A stretch of DNA of 64,000 nt, from positions 62,001 to 126,000 of the forward strand of contig CALLMF010000039.1 of NCBI GenBank assembly GCA_938006335.1, read 5' to 3'. Below, in pieces: positions 17,046 through 25,409 of the stretch. The translations under genes and the position numbers were made by a program. The notes beneath the pieces were generated by a model, which did not search any database, had not been told where the DNA came from, and was given only the letters and a program-made list of their open reading frames with translations. This DNA is from an uncultured Granulosicoccaceae bacterium. GTDB taxonomy: Bacteria; Pseudomonadota; Gammaproteobacteria; Granulosicoccales; Granulosicoccaceae. The stretch's first letter is position 1. Each line of letters begins with the position of its first letter.

Positions 17046-17077
17046 CCCGAAAGGTGGCCCGCGCTTACGATAACGGC

Positions 17078-17512
17078 ATGGGAAACAAAGTCGTTGTAGG
17101 CCAACTGGCCAAGCGCCGTGCTCGTATTCTAGGAAAAATCCGCACGCTGGAGCGCGAAGCCGATGATTTGCGAGTGATCGCTGATGCGCTGGGCATGTCG
17201 ATCAAGACATTCGATCCCACGTATCGGATCAACGCAATCAAGTCTGTCCAGACCAAGCCCGCCCGGAACGTCTACTTCAAGACCCGTGAAGGCACTCGCT
17301 CCGTGCTTGACGTGATGCGAGAGCTAGACAAGCCCTGCACCATCGAGGATATCGCCAGAGAGTGCGAACAGTTCGCGCAAGACCCGATAACGCGGTCTAA
17401 CCGGTTGAAGCAGATCGCTTCAGTGCGGACCATCGTCTACAAGCTGCAAGCCCGCAATCTGATCAAGGAAATGTCGAGGGATGGCGGGGTTCAGATGTGG
17501 GTCTTAAAGTGA
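17078..17512 (+). CDS. IS passenger 1: putative DNA-binding protein, unknown
   Basis: A 144-residue basic protein from the ATG at 17078 (a GTG at 17054 would add eight residues). The N-terminal part is a charged helix likely to coil (QLAKRRARILGKIRTLEREA). The C-terminal half (about 75-144) has a winged-helix look: RSVLDVMRELDKPCTIEDIA, then SVRTIVYKLQARNLIKE and a hydrophobic end QMWVLK. I recognise no named family. Its stop overlaps the transposase stop by 9 bp in convergent orientation. It could regulate transposition or be cargo. Confidence 0.6.
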   Translation: MGNKVVVGQLAKRRARILGKIRTLEREADDLRVIADALGMSIKTFDPTYRINAIKSVQTKPARNVYFKTREGTRSVLDVMRELDKPCTIEDIARECEQFAQDPITRSNRLKQIASVRTIVYKLQARNLIKEMSRDGGVQMWVLK

Positions 17513-18520
17513 CCTCAGATCAAGGTCTCTGAACGTTTCTTGTTGCCCTGCCAGTAGCCCGAGAAGTGGCGTGACTGGCCTGACGTGGCGCTTGACGATA
17601 TCGCCAAAGATCGCACCGTTCGACTGGCGGCGTGAGTCCTCACGGTAGGCCGCTTCGTTGGCATAGCGGTTCAGGTACAGGTTGCCGAACTTGTGGACCT
17701 GCCCCAGCTGCATACGACGGAAGCGCGAGAAGAACGACTCCGCTTGGTTGGTGTTCTGTCCCTGCGGTCCCACGTAGTGCTGAGAGTGGTTCACACGCTC
17801 CATCGGGTAGTGGGCGTGCAGAGCGTTGTATGCGTTGCTCTCGTCGGCACTGACGACCGTTCCCGGCTCAACGTGCATGGACACGAACTGAACAACGGAT
17901 TCTTCATTCTCTGATAGTGCTACGGCAGTGACGGTCTTGCTGGCACCGTAGCCCGACTCACAACGTTGGCGCATCGCCAAAATGGCTCGCTTGTCAGGGT
18001 CTTGGTTACGCTTCAAACGACGGTCTACACGGTCGTGGATGCGGTTGCGCGGACGGACGTGGCCGTTGACGTAGGCAGCATCTACTTCAACCTCGCCATC
18101 AAGCTCAGGGCGCTCTGAATCCATCAGCGACTCGCGCAACTTGTGAGCCAGCACGAATGCCGTCTTGTACTGCACGTTCAGGTCTCGCGACAGTTGCAAT
18201 GCGCTGATGCCCTTCACCGCGTTCGTGTAAATCGCAACAGCAGCCAGGTACGTCGTCAACGGCAGTTTGTGGTGCGCGAAGATCGTGCCGCTCGTGACGC
18301 TAAACGTGTGCTTGCAGGACTTGCAGCGCCACTGCTTGCGTGTGCCGAGCCAGTAGTGCTCAGCATGGTCACACTTCGGGCAGCAAACGCCCTCGGGCCA
18401 GCGAGCCTCCTTGAACATCTCGAAAGCGTCGTCATCCGATAGGCGTGCAATCTCAAGCAGCGAGAAGCTACGGGCTTTCGCTGAGAGAAGGAAGTGCTGC
18501 TTGTTGGCCGCTTTCATCAT
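17504..18520 (-). CDS. IS1595-family (ISXO2-like) transposase
   Basis: A 338-residue transposase. The N-terminal zinc ribbon shows CCPKCDHAEHYWLGTRKQWRC with a second CxxC (WRCKSC), followed by the family block FSVTSGTIFAHHKLPL and the helix-turn-helix-like ISALQLSRDLNVQYKTAF. The catalytic ISXO2-like domain starts at GEVEVDAAYVNGH (first aspartate), has VVSADESNAY (second aspartate) and QNTNQAESFFSRFRR for the last acidic residues. It appears intact and active. Promoter repeats lie just upstream at 18513-18555, shared with the divergent DUF6471 gene. Confidence 0.93.
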   Translation of the reverse strand: MMKAANKQHFLLSAKARSFSLLEIARLSDDDAFEMFKEARWPEGVCCPKCDHAEHYWLGTRKQWRCKSCKHTFSVTSGTIFAHHKLPLTTYLAAVAIYTNAVKGISALQLSRDLNVQYKTAFVLAHKLRESLMDSERPELDGEVEVDAAYVNGHVRPRNRIHDRVDRRLKRNQDPDKRAILAMRQRCESGYGASKTVTAVALSENEESVVQFVSMHVEPGTVVSADESNAYNALHAHYPMERVNHSQHYVGPQGQNTNQAESFFSRFRRMQLGQVHKFGNLYLNRYANEAAYREDSRRQSNGAIFGDIVKRHVRPVTPLLGLLAGQQETFRDLDLRSL

Positions 18521-18555
18521 ATGTGATGAATATACGGCGTTTGTGATGAATATAC
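18513..18555. promoter_or_regulatory. Repeated TGTGATGAATATAC operator-like sites between transposase and DUF6471 gene
   Basis: TGTGATGAATATAC occurs at 18522-18535 and 18542-18555, exactly 20 bp apart (about two DNA turns). The first copy is also half of the dyad TTCATCA-TATG-TGATGAA (18513-18530), which overlaps the transposase start. A related TCATC/GATGA pair lies further right. This looks like an operator for a DNA-binding protein encoded in the element. Confidence 0.5.
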
Positions 18556-18597
18556 AAGGGTAATTTCATCGTTTATGATGATTTCACAATCACAACG

Positions 18598-18834
18598 ATG
18601 ATTTCAAACGTGGCAGACGACAAAGAGTGGCAGAACAGGGTTAAGGGGCTTCTCAAGGCTGAACTCGCGCGGCGCAACATCAACTACGTGCAGCTTGCGG
18701 AGCTGCTTAGCCAAAAGTACGGTGTCACTGAGTCACCGCAGAACCTTTCGAACAAGATCGCGAGAGGCAAGTTCAGTGCGGTGTTTATGGTGCAAGTCTG
18801 CGAGGCTATTGGTTGTAAATCCCTAGCAATTTAA
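18598..18834 (+). CDS. IS passenger 2: DUF6471 family small protein
   Basis: A 78-residue protein with WQNRVKGLLKAELARRNINY, VQLAELLSQKYGV, and NLSNKIARGKFSAVFMVQ, the DUF6471 pattern. The layout resembles a compact helix-turn-helix (recognition around QNLSNKIARGKF), so DNA binding is likely by analogy. It is divergent from the transposase and 13 bp ahead of the next passenger gene, so it could be the regulator acting at the intervening repeats. The alternate ATG at 18601 is not in frame; the ATG at 18598 is the only good start. Confidence 0.75.
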   Translation: MISNVADDKEWQNRVKGLLKAELARRNINYVQLAELLSQKYGVTESPQNLSNKIARGKFSAVFMVQVCEAIGCKSLAI

Positions 18835-18847
18835 ACGTACCGCTGAA

Positions 18848-19879
18848 ATGGACGCCCTGATTGATTTCTACGTTCGATTTCTCTCTTGGTGGAAAAACTT
18901 GCGCGCTCCGAAAACGAAAGCGTCGCCTGAAAACGCCAAAGCAGCTTCCGGATTTCTTGCGTTTTATCTGGTCGTCATAGCTGCACTCGCCCTGCCTGTC
19001 GTGCTTGGCATGTTTTTCTTGTCACTACCGCCAGAGAAGGGGCAGGAAGCAGGCCAATATGAGTATGTAGAGGCCCATAGCAAAAGCGATGAAGTTTCCT
19101 GTACCAAAGGCAGTAACGATCATTGCTCCTCCAATCAGGATGCCGAGTCCAGTCAAGAAGAACAGCACGCCGTTAATCAGTTTCGAAAAGACAAGCGAGA
19201 CATCAATGCCCAAGAAGGCATGTGGCGTGCGGCCAACGCGCTTGTCGTTCTGACGATCATCCAGGTACTTGTGGGCGCTTGTACCGTCTATTTCCTCATA
19301 GTGACGTTTCGAACCCAGCGCAGTGAGCTTGGGCAGGCCAAGCGCTCTGCTAACGCTGCTGAGGTCGCTTCTGAGCCTCACGTATTCATCCAGCTTAACG
19401 CCGAGATCCTTGATTCCGGCGAAGGCTATAGGGTGGTTCCGAGAATAGTCAACTACGGCCAAACTCCTGCCACCGAGGTTCACTACTCTGTCTACCCAGT
19501 ACTCGAAGAGAAAAAAGAATTGGTCGAGTTCCCGCCGGATGATAGTCGCGAGCGGCCAAGTGCGAAGGGGTATATCTATGCTCTCGGCCTCAGCGATGAC
19601 TCCGTTAAGGTCGAAATGACCGAAGAGCTTGGCAATCTGACGCTTCGTGGAGAGCATCAGCACTTTTCTATCCGGTGGAGCTACGAAAACGTTTCCGGCC
19701 AACGCAAGGGACCGTTCAATATTGTCCAGAGATCGAAGTTCATTCACAAAGGCACTTACAAAGACTTCGACCCCGAAAACCCGGACTTTACTTCCCTCAA
19801 AGCCGTCATCTTCGAAACCGTTCGCGGCAAACGTGTGATCGTAAGCAAGACCAGTAGTGAGGGCAAGAACAAGAGCTAA
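18848..19879 (+). CDS. IS passenger 3: two-span membrane protein, unknown
   Basis: A 343-residue protein. Membrane spans lie at about residues 35-58 (FLAFYLVVIAALALPVVLGM) and 132-152 (LVVLTIIQVLVGACTVYFLI). Between them is a hydrophilic segment rich in Ser, Lys and Glu with two cysteines. After the second span comes a short coiled coil (TQRSELGQAKRSANAAE) and a beta-rich C-terminal domain starting PHVFIQLNAEIL. Similar two-helix-plus-domain proteins occur as uncharacterised cargo in bacteria. Start spacing (13 bp) suggests co-transcription with the DUF6471 gene. The right inverted repeat begins 27 bp after the stop. Confidence 0.65.
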   Translation: MDALIDFYVRFLSWWKNLRAPKTKASPENAKAASGFLAFYLVVIAALALPVVLGMFFLSLPPEKGQEAGQYEYVEAHSKSDEVSCTKGSNDHCSSNQDAESSQEEQHAVNQFRKDKRDINAQEGMWRAANALVVLTIIQVLVGACTVYFLIVTFRTQRSELGQAKRSANAAEVASEPHVFIQLNAEILDSGEGYRVVPRIVNYGQTPATEVHYSVYPVLEEKKELVEFPPDDSRERPSAKGYIYALGLSDDSVKVEMTEELGNLTLRGEHQHFSIRWSYENVSGQRKGPFNIVQRSKFIHKGTYKDFDPENPDFTSLKAVIFETVRGKRVIVSKTSSEGKNKS

Positions 19880-19906
19880 GACTCGTACGACCGCTTTCGG
19901 CTGTGC

Positions 19907-19932
19907 CTTTGTGCGGCTGCTACATAATTCCG
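19907..19932 (-). repeat. Right terminal inverted repeat of the IS1595-family element
   Basis: Reads CTTTGTGCGGCTGCTACATA then ATTCCG. It differs from the complement of the left end only at the eleventh base (C for G). Confidence 0.88.
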
Positions 19933-19940
19933 CAAAACTC
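19933..19940. repeat. Right copy of 8-bp target-site duplication (CAAAACTC)
   Basis: Identical to 17012-17019 and directly adjacent to the right inverted repeat. Confidence 0.85.
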
Positions 19941-19948
19941 ACCGACGC

Positions 19949-19981
19949 TTGCCTTTGATCGCAAACTGTAAATATAATCAG
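19949..19981 (+). promoter_or_regulatory. lexA promoter with SOS box
   Basis: A LexA-type SOS box, CTGTAAATATAATCAG (CTG-N10-CAG), lies at 19966-19981. It overlaps a perfect TATAAT at 19973-19978, with TTGCCT at 19949-19954 as the -35 (18-bp spacer). LexA binding here would block its own transcription. The transposon target duplication ends 8 bp upstream of the -35. Confidence 0.8.
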
Positions 19982-20030
19982 GCGACAGCACATGATGTGC
20001 ACCAGGCAATACACGAATCGGGAGCTCGGC

Positions 20031-20636
20031 ATGCAGGAACTCACCAAGCGACAGCAGGAAATCCTCCGGATGATCCAGTCGCACATAGATCGCACAGGTT
20101 TCCCGCCAACGCGTACGGATATCTGCGAACACTTCGGTTTCCGCTCACCCACCGCGGCTGATGATCACCTGCGCGCGCTGGAGCGCAAGGGCGCCATAGA
20201 GCTGATTCCCGGCACCTCACGCGGCATTCGTATCATCAGTGAGTTCGATGATGATGGCCTGCCACTGGTCGGCAAGGTCGCAGCGGGCGAGCCCATCAGT
20301 TCAGACTCCAATGTCGAGGAATACCTGCCGGTCGATCCGGATCTTTTCTACCCCCACGCCGATTACCTGCTGCGGGTCAGCGGAATGAGCATGCGTGATG
20401 TCGGCATTCTCGACGGGGACTTGTTGGCGGTGCACGCCACCGAGCACGTCAACAACAACCAGATTGTCGTGGCCCGAGTCAACGACGAAGTCACCGTAAA
20501 ACGCTTTCGGCAGCGAGGCAACATCGTCACTCTATTGCCCGAGAACGATGCCTTCGAGCCTATCCGGGTAGACCTGCGTGAACAGGATTTCGCCATAGAA
20601 GGTGTCTACGTCGGTGTACTCCGGCGCGATTCCTGA
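20031..20636 (+). CDS. lexA: LexA repressor
   Basis: A 201-residue SOS repressor/protease. The N-terminal winged helix (LTKRQQEILRMIQSHI, GFPPTRTDICEHFGFRS) binds SOS boxes. The autocleavage site is Ala85-Gly86 in VAAGEP, and the catalytic pair is Ser120 in SGMSM and Lys157 in TVKR, matching E. coli Ser119/Lys156. I chose the ATG at 20031 because GGAG lies 6 bp upstream and MQELTKRQ is the conserved start; an ATG at 19992 adds 13 non-conserved residues. The promoter carries an SOS box, so it is autoregulated. Confidence 0.96.
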   Translation: MQELTKRQQEILRMIQSHIDRTGFPPTRTDICEHFGFRSPTAADDHLRALERKGAIELIPGTSRGIRIISEFDDDGLPLVGKVAAGEPISSDSNVEEYLPVDPDLFYPHADYLLRVSGMSMRDVGILDGDLLAVHATEHVNNNQIVVARVNDEVTVKRFRQRGNIVTLLPENDAFEPIRVDLREQDFAIEGVYVGVLRRDS

Positions 20637-20685
20637 GGCCATACCAGGCCTTTGGCATCTATCGTGACGCAGGCTGCGTGCACTC

Positions 20686-21351
20686 ATGGACCCCGCACTC
20701 GATGAGCTGCTGAAGGCTCAGCCTGCCCTGTGGCGTGGCAGCGATCGCTACAACGACGCTACCGCCATCCCAACAGGCTTCCCCACACTGGATGCGGCTC
20801 TTCCCTCACGTGGCTGGGGCCTTGGTGGCGTTACCGAGCTCATGGTAGAGCGCCCCGGTATTGGCGAAGTCAGCCTGTTACTGCATGCCCTCAAGCACGT
20901 GACCCGGGAGGACGGTCAATGGGCAGCTTTCATCAAGCCACCCTACGTGCCATATGCGCCAGCACTGGCCAACGCCGGTATCCGTCTTGACCGTTTGCTG
21001 ATAGTCGAGAGCAAGAGCGATAACGATACGCTCTGGGCTGCCGAGCAGATCCTGCGAACACGCCTGTTCACGGCGGTAGTGGTGTGGGTCAACAAGAGCA
21101 GTGCGCAAAAGCAACGCCGCCTGCAACTCGCTGCCGAAACCGGACGCACCTGGGCCGTGGTATACCGACCTGCCCACGCAACACGGGAGCACTCCCCGGT
21201 CAGTGTGCGTATGGCTTTATCCCTGAAGCACAGCCGCCTGATGCTGGATCTCATCAAGGTACGCGGTGGCAGTGCGTCTACCGTGGCCATCAGACTTGAC
21301 GCTTTTGATGCCGCGCAGGGGGCCGAGTGGCCAGCGTGCGAAAGCAGCTGA
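20686..21351 (+). CDS. ImuA/SulA-family RecA-like SOS protein
   Basis: A 221-residue protein that follows lexA by 49 bp. It has PTGFPTLDAALPSRGWGLGG, GIGEVSLLLHAL and FIKPPYVPYAPALANAGI, the pattern of the ImuA/SulA-like RecA-fold family. Members act in translesion synthesis (with ImuB and DnaE2) or in SOS division arrest. Here no imuB or dnaE2 follows, so its role may be the lexA-linked division-inhibitor type rather than the mutasome. Expected to be SOS-induced with lexA. Confidence 0.8.
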   Translation: MDPALDELLKAQPALWRGSDRYNDATAIPTGFPTLDAALPSRGWGLGGVTELMVERPGIGEVSLLLHALKHVTREDGQWAAFIKPPYVPYAPALANAGIRLDRLLIVESKSDNDTLWAAEQILRTRLFTAVVVWVNKSSAQKQRRLQLAAETGRTWAVVYRPAHATREHSPVSVRMALSLKHSRLMLDLIKVRGGSASTVAIRLDAFDAAQGAEWPACESS

Positions 21352-21393
21352 CGTAGCGTTGTTCACACCCACCCACCGATCACGAGCACCCGG

Positions 21394-21753
21394 ATGAGCA
21401 CACCGACCCATGCCACCGCCGAGACCTACCTGGACGAGATGCTGCAGGCCGAGGCCGATCTCGATTTCGAAGGTTTCATCGCCCGCTTTGTGCCCGAAGA
21501 CGTCAAGGGCTTCGGTGAGTCGCGATTCAAGAAGGACATGTACGCCATCCGGGAGGATCTCGGCGAGTACAAGGACCGGCAGTTTCTGGGCGAACTCAAG
21601 GGCTTTGACAACCCGGACCGCGAACAGCAGCGAACGGGCGCCCGCCGCTACGTCTGGCGCGGCATCTTCGAAAAGAACGAAACCCTGATCGTCGTCGGGC
21701 TACATGAACACGAGGGCGAAACGCGCGTCTACGAATTCACCTACCGCCACTAG
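21394..21753 (+). CDS. Small conserved-looking protein, unknown
   Basis: A 119-residue acidic protein starting MSTPTHATAETYLDEMLQAE. It has a helix-rich first half (FEGFIARFVPEDVKGFGESRFKK, in pieces) and a strand-rich second half (YVWRGIFEKNETLIVVGLHE, TRVYEFTYRH). The shape recalls small NTF2-like or cystatin-like proteins, but I do not recognise a family. It starts 42 bp after the ImuA-like gene on the same strand and ends facing rnfH. Confidence 0.6.
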   Translation: MSTPTHATAETYLDEMLQAEADLDFEGFIARFVPEDVKGFGESRFKKDMYAIREDLGEYKDRQFLGELKGFDNPDREQQRTGARRYVWRGIFEKNETLIVVGLHEHEGETRVYEFTYRH

Positions 21754-21763
21754 TGGCCTGTCA

Positions 21764-22081
21764 CTAGACACCGCGCCCGCTGCTTCGCCGGGCATCCGCC
21801 TTCGCACGGCGCCGCTCCATCGGGTCCTGCTGGAGCGGTCGATACACCTCCACCCGATCGCCATCGAGCACCTGCTCGGCATCGGTTACGCGCCGCCCGT
21901 GAATGCCGATGTGGCCTGTGTCCACGTCGATGCCGACATCATCCAGGCGAAGCCCGGACTGCGCAGCGCGCGTGAAGGCCTGCCGGGCGGTCGTACCCGG
22001 CGGCACCTGAAGGACCACTTCCCTCGCCTCATCGGGCAAGGCGAGTACCACCCGAACCGTGATCAGGGCGCTGTCAGTCAC
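21764..22081 (-). CDS. rnfH: RnfH/RatB family ubiquitin-like protein
   Basis: A 105-residue protein with the beta-grasp pattern of RnfH (RatB): ITVRVVLALPDEAREVVLQV, TARQAFTRAAQSGL, IGIHGRRVTDAEQVLDGDRV and EVYRPLQQDPMERRR, which is the family signature. Function is unproven; it is nearly always encoded with ratA and smpB. Here its start overlaps the ratA stop by 8 bp, so the two form an operon. Confidence 0.88.
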   Translation of the reverse strand: MTDSALITVRVVLALPDEAREVVLQVPPGTTARQAFTRAAQSGLRLDDVGIDVDTGHIGIHGRRVTDAEQVLDGDRVEVYRPLQQDPMERRRAKADARRSSGRGV

Positions 22082-22517
22082 TGCTCTGCCCGTATACCGA
22101 AGCCGCGCGCCGTGTGAATGCCCCGACCATCGTGTCGCACACCTGCTTGAAGGCCGGCAGGATCAGGCGACCGACAAACGGGTTGCCGAACTCGAACTCC
22201 ACCTCCAGCTCCGCCCGACAGGCCGACTCGTCGATCGGCGTGAAGCTCCAACTGCCCGTCAGGCGCTTGAACGGACCGTCCTTGAGTGTCATGCCGATGC
22301 GCCCGGGACGGTCCAGCGTGTTCTCGGTAATGAACTCGCTGCGTTTCACGGATTTGGCGATGGTCACGGCCGCCACCTGGTGGGTGTCGGTCCGCTCGAT
22401 GACCCGCGCACCGCCACACCAGGGCAGAAATTCAGGGTAGGAGGCGACATCCGAGACCAGATCGAACATGTCTTCGGCCGAATGAGGCACCAGGGCAGAG
22501 CGCTGAAGTCGAGGCAT
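22074..22517 (-). CDS. ratA: RatA-family SRPBCC (COQ10-like) protein
   Basis: A 147-residue START/SRPBCC protein. Characteristic parts are ALVPHSAEDMFDLVSDVASY, PEFLPWCGGARV, GPFKRLTGSWSF and FGNPFVGRLILPAF. E. coli RatA is reported to interfere with 70S ribosome assembly, while homologues relate to COQ10, so either a ribosome-associated or a ubiquinone-binding role is possible. It is divergent from smpB with only about 17 bp between starts, the usual gammaproteobacterial layout, and it overlaps rnfH. Confidence 0.9.
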   Translation of the reverse strand: MPRLQRSALVPHSAEDMFDLVSDVASYPEFLPWCGGARVIERTDTHQVAAVTIAKSVKRSEFITENTLDRPGRIGMTLKDGPFKRLTGSWSFTPIDESACRAELEVEFEFGNPFVGRLILPAFKQVCDTMVGAFTRRAASVYGQSSD

Positions 22518-22534
22518 CTCTCTATAATGCCGTG

Positions 22535-23017
22535 ATGGCTGGCAAAAAAAAGAAGAAGAGTGCCCCGGCAGGCACCCAGATCGCTCGTAACAAGCGCGCG
22601 ACCTACGACTACAAGATCGATGAGAAATTCGAGGCCGGGGTTGCGCTGCAGGGCTGGGAAGTCAAGAGCCTGCGTGAGGGCCGCGTGCAGCTGGTGGATG
22701 CCTACGTGCAGATCATCCGCATGGAAGCCTGGCTGTACAACTGCTCCATCACGCCGCTGATCACCGCCTCGTCCCACAACCCGGCCGTCACCCAGCGTCC
22801 GCGCAAGCTGCTGTTGCACCGCCGGGAACTGGCGCGGCTCGTGGGCGCCGTCGAGCGCAAGGGCTACACGATCGTCGCGATGTCACTCTACTGGAAGAAC
22901 GGGCGCGTGAAGTGCGAGATCGGTATCGGCAAGGGCAAGCGGGAGTTCGACAAGCGCGCCACCATCAAGGACCGTGACTGGCAGCGCGACAAGGCGCGCG
23001 TGGTACGCGCGCACTGA
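22535..23017 (+). CDS. smpB: SsrA-binding protein SmpB
   Basis: A 160-residue tmRNA-binding protein of normal length. It shows the family blocks IARNKRATYDYKIDEKFEAG, LQGWEVKSLREGRVQL and YTIVAMSLYWKNGRVK, and the basic C-terminal tail KRATIKDRDWQRDKARVVR. SmpB delivers tmRNA to stalled ribosomes. The ATG at 22535 is preferred over a GTG at 22532. No tmRNA gene was seen in the downstream space, where icd converges. Confidence 0.95.
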   Translation: MAGKKKKKSAPAGTQIARNKRATYDYKIDEKFEAGVALQGWEVKSLREGRVQLVDAYVQIIRMEAWLYNCSITPLITASSHNPAVTQRPRKLLLHRRELARLVGAVERKGYTIVAMSLYWKNGRVKCEIGIGKGKREFDKRATIKDRDWQRDKARVVRAH

Positions 23018-23032
23018 TTGCCGAAACCGACG

Positions 23033-25267
23033 CTAGCTTGCGAAACTTGCCAGAGCCTCGTTGAAGGTCTTGCTCGCACACATCACGGCACGACACTTCT
23101 CGACGCTCGGGTAGTAGTAGCCACCGATATCCGCCGGCGCACCCTGCACGGCATTGAGCTCGTCGATGATGGCCGACTCGGCGTCAGTCAGTTGCTGAGC
23201 CAATGGCGCAAACATCGCCTTGAGCTCGGCGTCGTCGCTTTGCCCGGCCAGTGCCTCGGCCCAATACATCGCAAGGTAGAAATGGCTACCGCGGTTGTCG
23301 AGTTCCCTGACGCGACGCGATGGGGACTTGTTCTCGGTCAGGAACTTCTCGGTCGCCTGATCGAGCATCTTGCCGAGCACACCGGCACGTGCATTGCCAG
23401 TAACCTCTGACAAGTGCTCGAGCGATACGGCCAGCGCCAGGAACTCACCCAGGGAATCCCAACGCAGGTGATTCTCTTCGACCAACTGTTGCACGTGCTT
23501 GGGCGCAGAACCACCGGCACCGGTTTCGAACAGACCACCGCCGTTCATCAATGGCACGATGGAGAGCATCTTGGCACTGGTACCGAGTTCCAGGATCGGA
23601 AAGAGATCGGTCAAATAGTCACGCAGCACGTTGCCGGTGACCGAGATGGTGTCCTCGCCTTTCTTGAGGCGCTTCAAGGTGTAGACGGTGGCTTCTTGTG
23701 GGGACATGATCTCGAGCGTCAGGCCTGAGGTGTCATGGTCCTTGAGATACATCTTGACCTTCTCGATCAGTTGCGCATCGTGCGCACGGCCTGCATCCAG
23801 CCAGAATACCGCCGGGGTTTGAGTCGCACGTGCACGTGATACGCCAAGCCTGACCCAGTCGCGTACGGGTGCATCCTTGACGTTGCACATGCGCCAGATG
23901 TCACCCGCCTTGACGGCGTGGCTCATCAGCGTATTGCCGGAGGCGTCGACCACACGCATCGTCCCTGCACTGCTTATCTCGAAGGTCTTGTCGTGAGAGC
24001 CATATTCCTCGGCTTTTTGTGCCATGAGTCCGACGTTGGGAACCGTGCCCATCGTGGTCGGATCGAAGGCGCCGTTGGCCTTGCAGAAATTGATGGTTTC
24101 GCTGTAGACGGCAGCGTAGCTGCTGTCCGGAATCACTGCCTTGACGTCCTGCAACTGCCCTTGCGCATTCCACATCTGGCCTGATGAACGGATCATGGCC
24201 GGCATGGATGCGTCCACGATGACGTCGCTTGGCACATGCAGATTGGTGATGCCCTTGTCGGAGTTGACCATGGCCATGTCGGGCCCTGTCTCCAGCGCAT
24301 CGGCAAAGGCCTTCTGAACCGTCTCGCGCTGGTCCGCCGGCAGCGACTCCACCGCTGCGAGCACACTGCCCAGACCGCTGTTGGGATTGGCATTGACAGA
24401 CGCCAGTGCATCCTCGTGCTGGTCGAACACGTCCTTGAAGTAGGCGCGAACCGCGTGTCCGAACAGGATGGGGTCTGACACCTTCATCATCGTGGCCTTC
24501 AGGTGCAGCGAAAACAGCACGCCCGTGGCCTTGGCATCGGCGACCTGCGCTTCAAGGAAGGCGGTGAGTGCCGTGCGGCTCATGAACGTGGAATCGACAA
24601 TCTCCCCTGCCAGTACAGCCAGATCCGACTTCATCACCGTGACCGTACCGTCGGCTGCGACATGCTCGATGCGCAAGGTATCGTCCGCCGCCATGGTGAC
24701 CGACTGCTCGTTGGAGCGAAAGTCTCCAGACTCCATGTGCGATACGTGAGAGCCAGAGCCGGACGACCACGCACCCATCGAGTGCGGGTTGGCGCGCGCG
24801 TAGTTCTTGACCGCAAGCGGCGCCCGGCGGTCTGAATTCCCTTCCCGGAGTACCGGATTGACCGCACTGCCCTTGACCCGGTCGTAGCGAGCGCGATAGT
24901 CGCGCTCCTCGTCGGAAGAAGGCTCATCGGGGTAGTCCGGCAAGGCATAGCCCTGCCCCTGCAGTTCGGCAATCGCCGCCTTCAACTGCGGTACCGATGC
25001 GCTGATGTTGGGCAGCTTGACGATGTTGGCCTCGGGCGTCAGCGCAAGCTTCCCAAGCTCTGCCAGCGCATCGTGCGTCTGCTGCTCGGCCGTCAGAACG
25101 TCGTTGAACTGGGACAGGATGCGCGCTGCGAGAGAAATATCGCGCGTTTCAATGGCAACACCCGCGGCGCTGCTGAACGCCTGCACAACGGGCAATAACG
25201 AATAGGTGGCCAAGGCGGGCGCCTCGTCCGTCAGGGTGTAGATGACGGTCGGTTCGGTATTGCTCAT
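23033..25267 (-). CDS. icd: NADP-dependent isocitrate dehydrogenase, monomeric type
   Basis: A 744-residue protein of the monomeric IDH family, which oxidises isocitrate to 2-oxoglutarate with NADP. Typical pieces are [19 protein letters not shown] at the start, [25 protein letters not shown] [17 protein letters not shown], and [20 protein letters not shown]. The ATG at 25267 gives the family start MSNTEPT; an upstream ATG at 25330 adds 21 unlike residues. Isocitrate lyase is encoded 1.1 kb upstream on the same strand, so both enzymes that compete for isocitrate are nearby. Confidence 0.95.
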   Translation of the reverse strand: MSNTEPTVIYTLTDEAPALATYSLLPVVQAFSSAAGVAIETRDISLAARILSQFNDVLTAEQQTHDALAELGKLALTPEANIVKLPNISASVPQLKAAIAELQGQGYALPDYPDEPSSDEERDYRARYDRVKGSAVNPVLREGNSDRRAPLAVKNYARANPHSMGAWSSGSGSHVSHMESGDFRSNEQSVTMAADDTLRIEHVAADGTVTVMKSDLAVLAGEIVDSTFMSRTALTAFLEAQVADAKATGVLFSLHLKATMMKVSDPILFGHAVRAYFKDVFDQHEDALASVNANPNSGLGSVLAAVESLPADQRETVQKAFADALETGPDMAMVNSDKGITNLHVPSDVIVDASMPAMIRSSGQMWNAQGQLQDVKAVIPDSSYAAVYSETINFCKANGAFDPTTMGTVPNVGLMAQKAEEYGSHDKTFEISSAGTMRVVDASGNTLMSHAVKAGDIWRMCNVKDAPVRDWVRLGVSRARATQTPAVFWLDAGRAHDAQLIEKVKMYLKDHDTSGLTLEIMSPQEATVYTLKRLKKGEDTISVTGNVLRDYLTDLFPILELGTSAKMLSIVPLMNGGGLFETGAGGSAPKHVQQLVEENHLRWDSLGEFLALAVSLEHLSEVTGNARAGVLGKMLDQATEKFLTENKSPSRRVRELDNRGSHFYLAMYWAEALAGQSDDAELKAMFAPLAQQLTDAESAIIDELNAVQGAPADIGGYYYPSVEKCRAVMCASKTFNEALASFAS

Positions 25268-25409
25268 CGTCAGGTCGGTTTCCGGGATCAACCGCCTATG
25301 GTGATATGTCAGCTCGCTAAATTCAAGCATTCGAGCATCACGAGGCCTGTGCAGCCCCGTCCCAATGCCGGTGTAGAGTGTCTTGGAGACACACGCCAGG
25401 AGAGACTGG

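Larger units (their letters stand above)
17020..19932. mobile_element. Complete IS1595-family element with three passenger genes
   Basis: A 2,913-bp element bounded by 26-bp inverted repeats that agree at 25 of 26 positions (17020-17045 and 19907-19932; outer ends CGGAATTATGTAGC and its complement) and flanked by an 8-bp direct duplication. It contains an intact IS1595/ISXO2-like transposase on the minus strand and three other genes on the plus strand: a winged-helix-like protein, a DUF6471 protein and a two-span membrane protein. All four genes look intact, so the insertion is likely recent. Passenger genes are known in the IS1595 family; I cannot name this element. Confidence 0.9.

Noticed and set aside
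17012..17060. Possible tRNA or att site at the left edge of the IS element
   Set aside because: No cloverleaf could be formed; the inverted repeats and 8-bp duplication explain the boundary.
19025..20152. Open frame of 375 codons on the minus strand
   Set aside because: It lies antisense to the third IS passenger, crosses the right end of the element and the lexA SOS box, and has no protein-like motifs.
21750..21775. TAGTGGCCTGTC resembling the MITE end at 8710
   Set aside because: Only about 11 of 12 bases match and no second end was seen nearby; chance is likely.
22074..22517. RatA-RnfH as a toxin-antitoxin pair
   Set aside because: The layout is the conserved housekeeping smpB-ratA-rnfH cluster; nothing in the sequence shows a toxin-antitoxin role.
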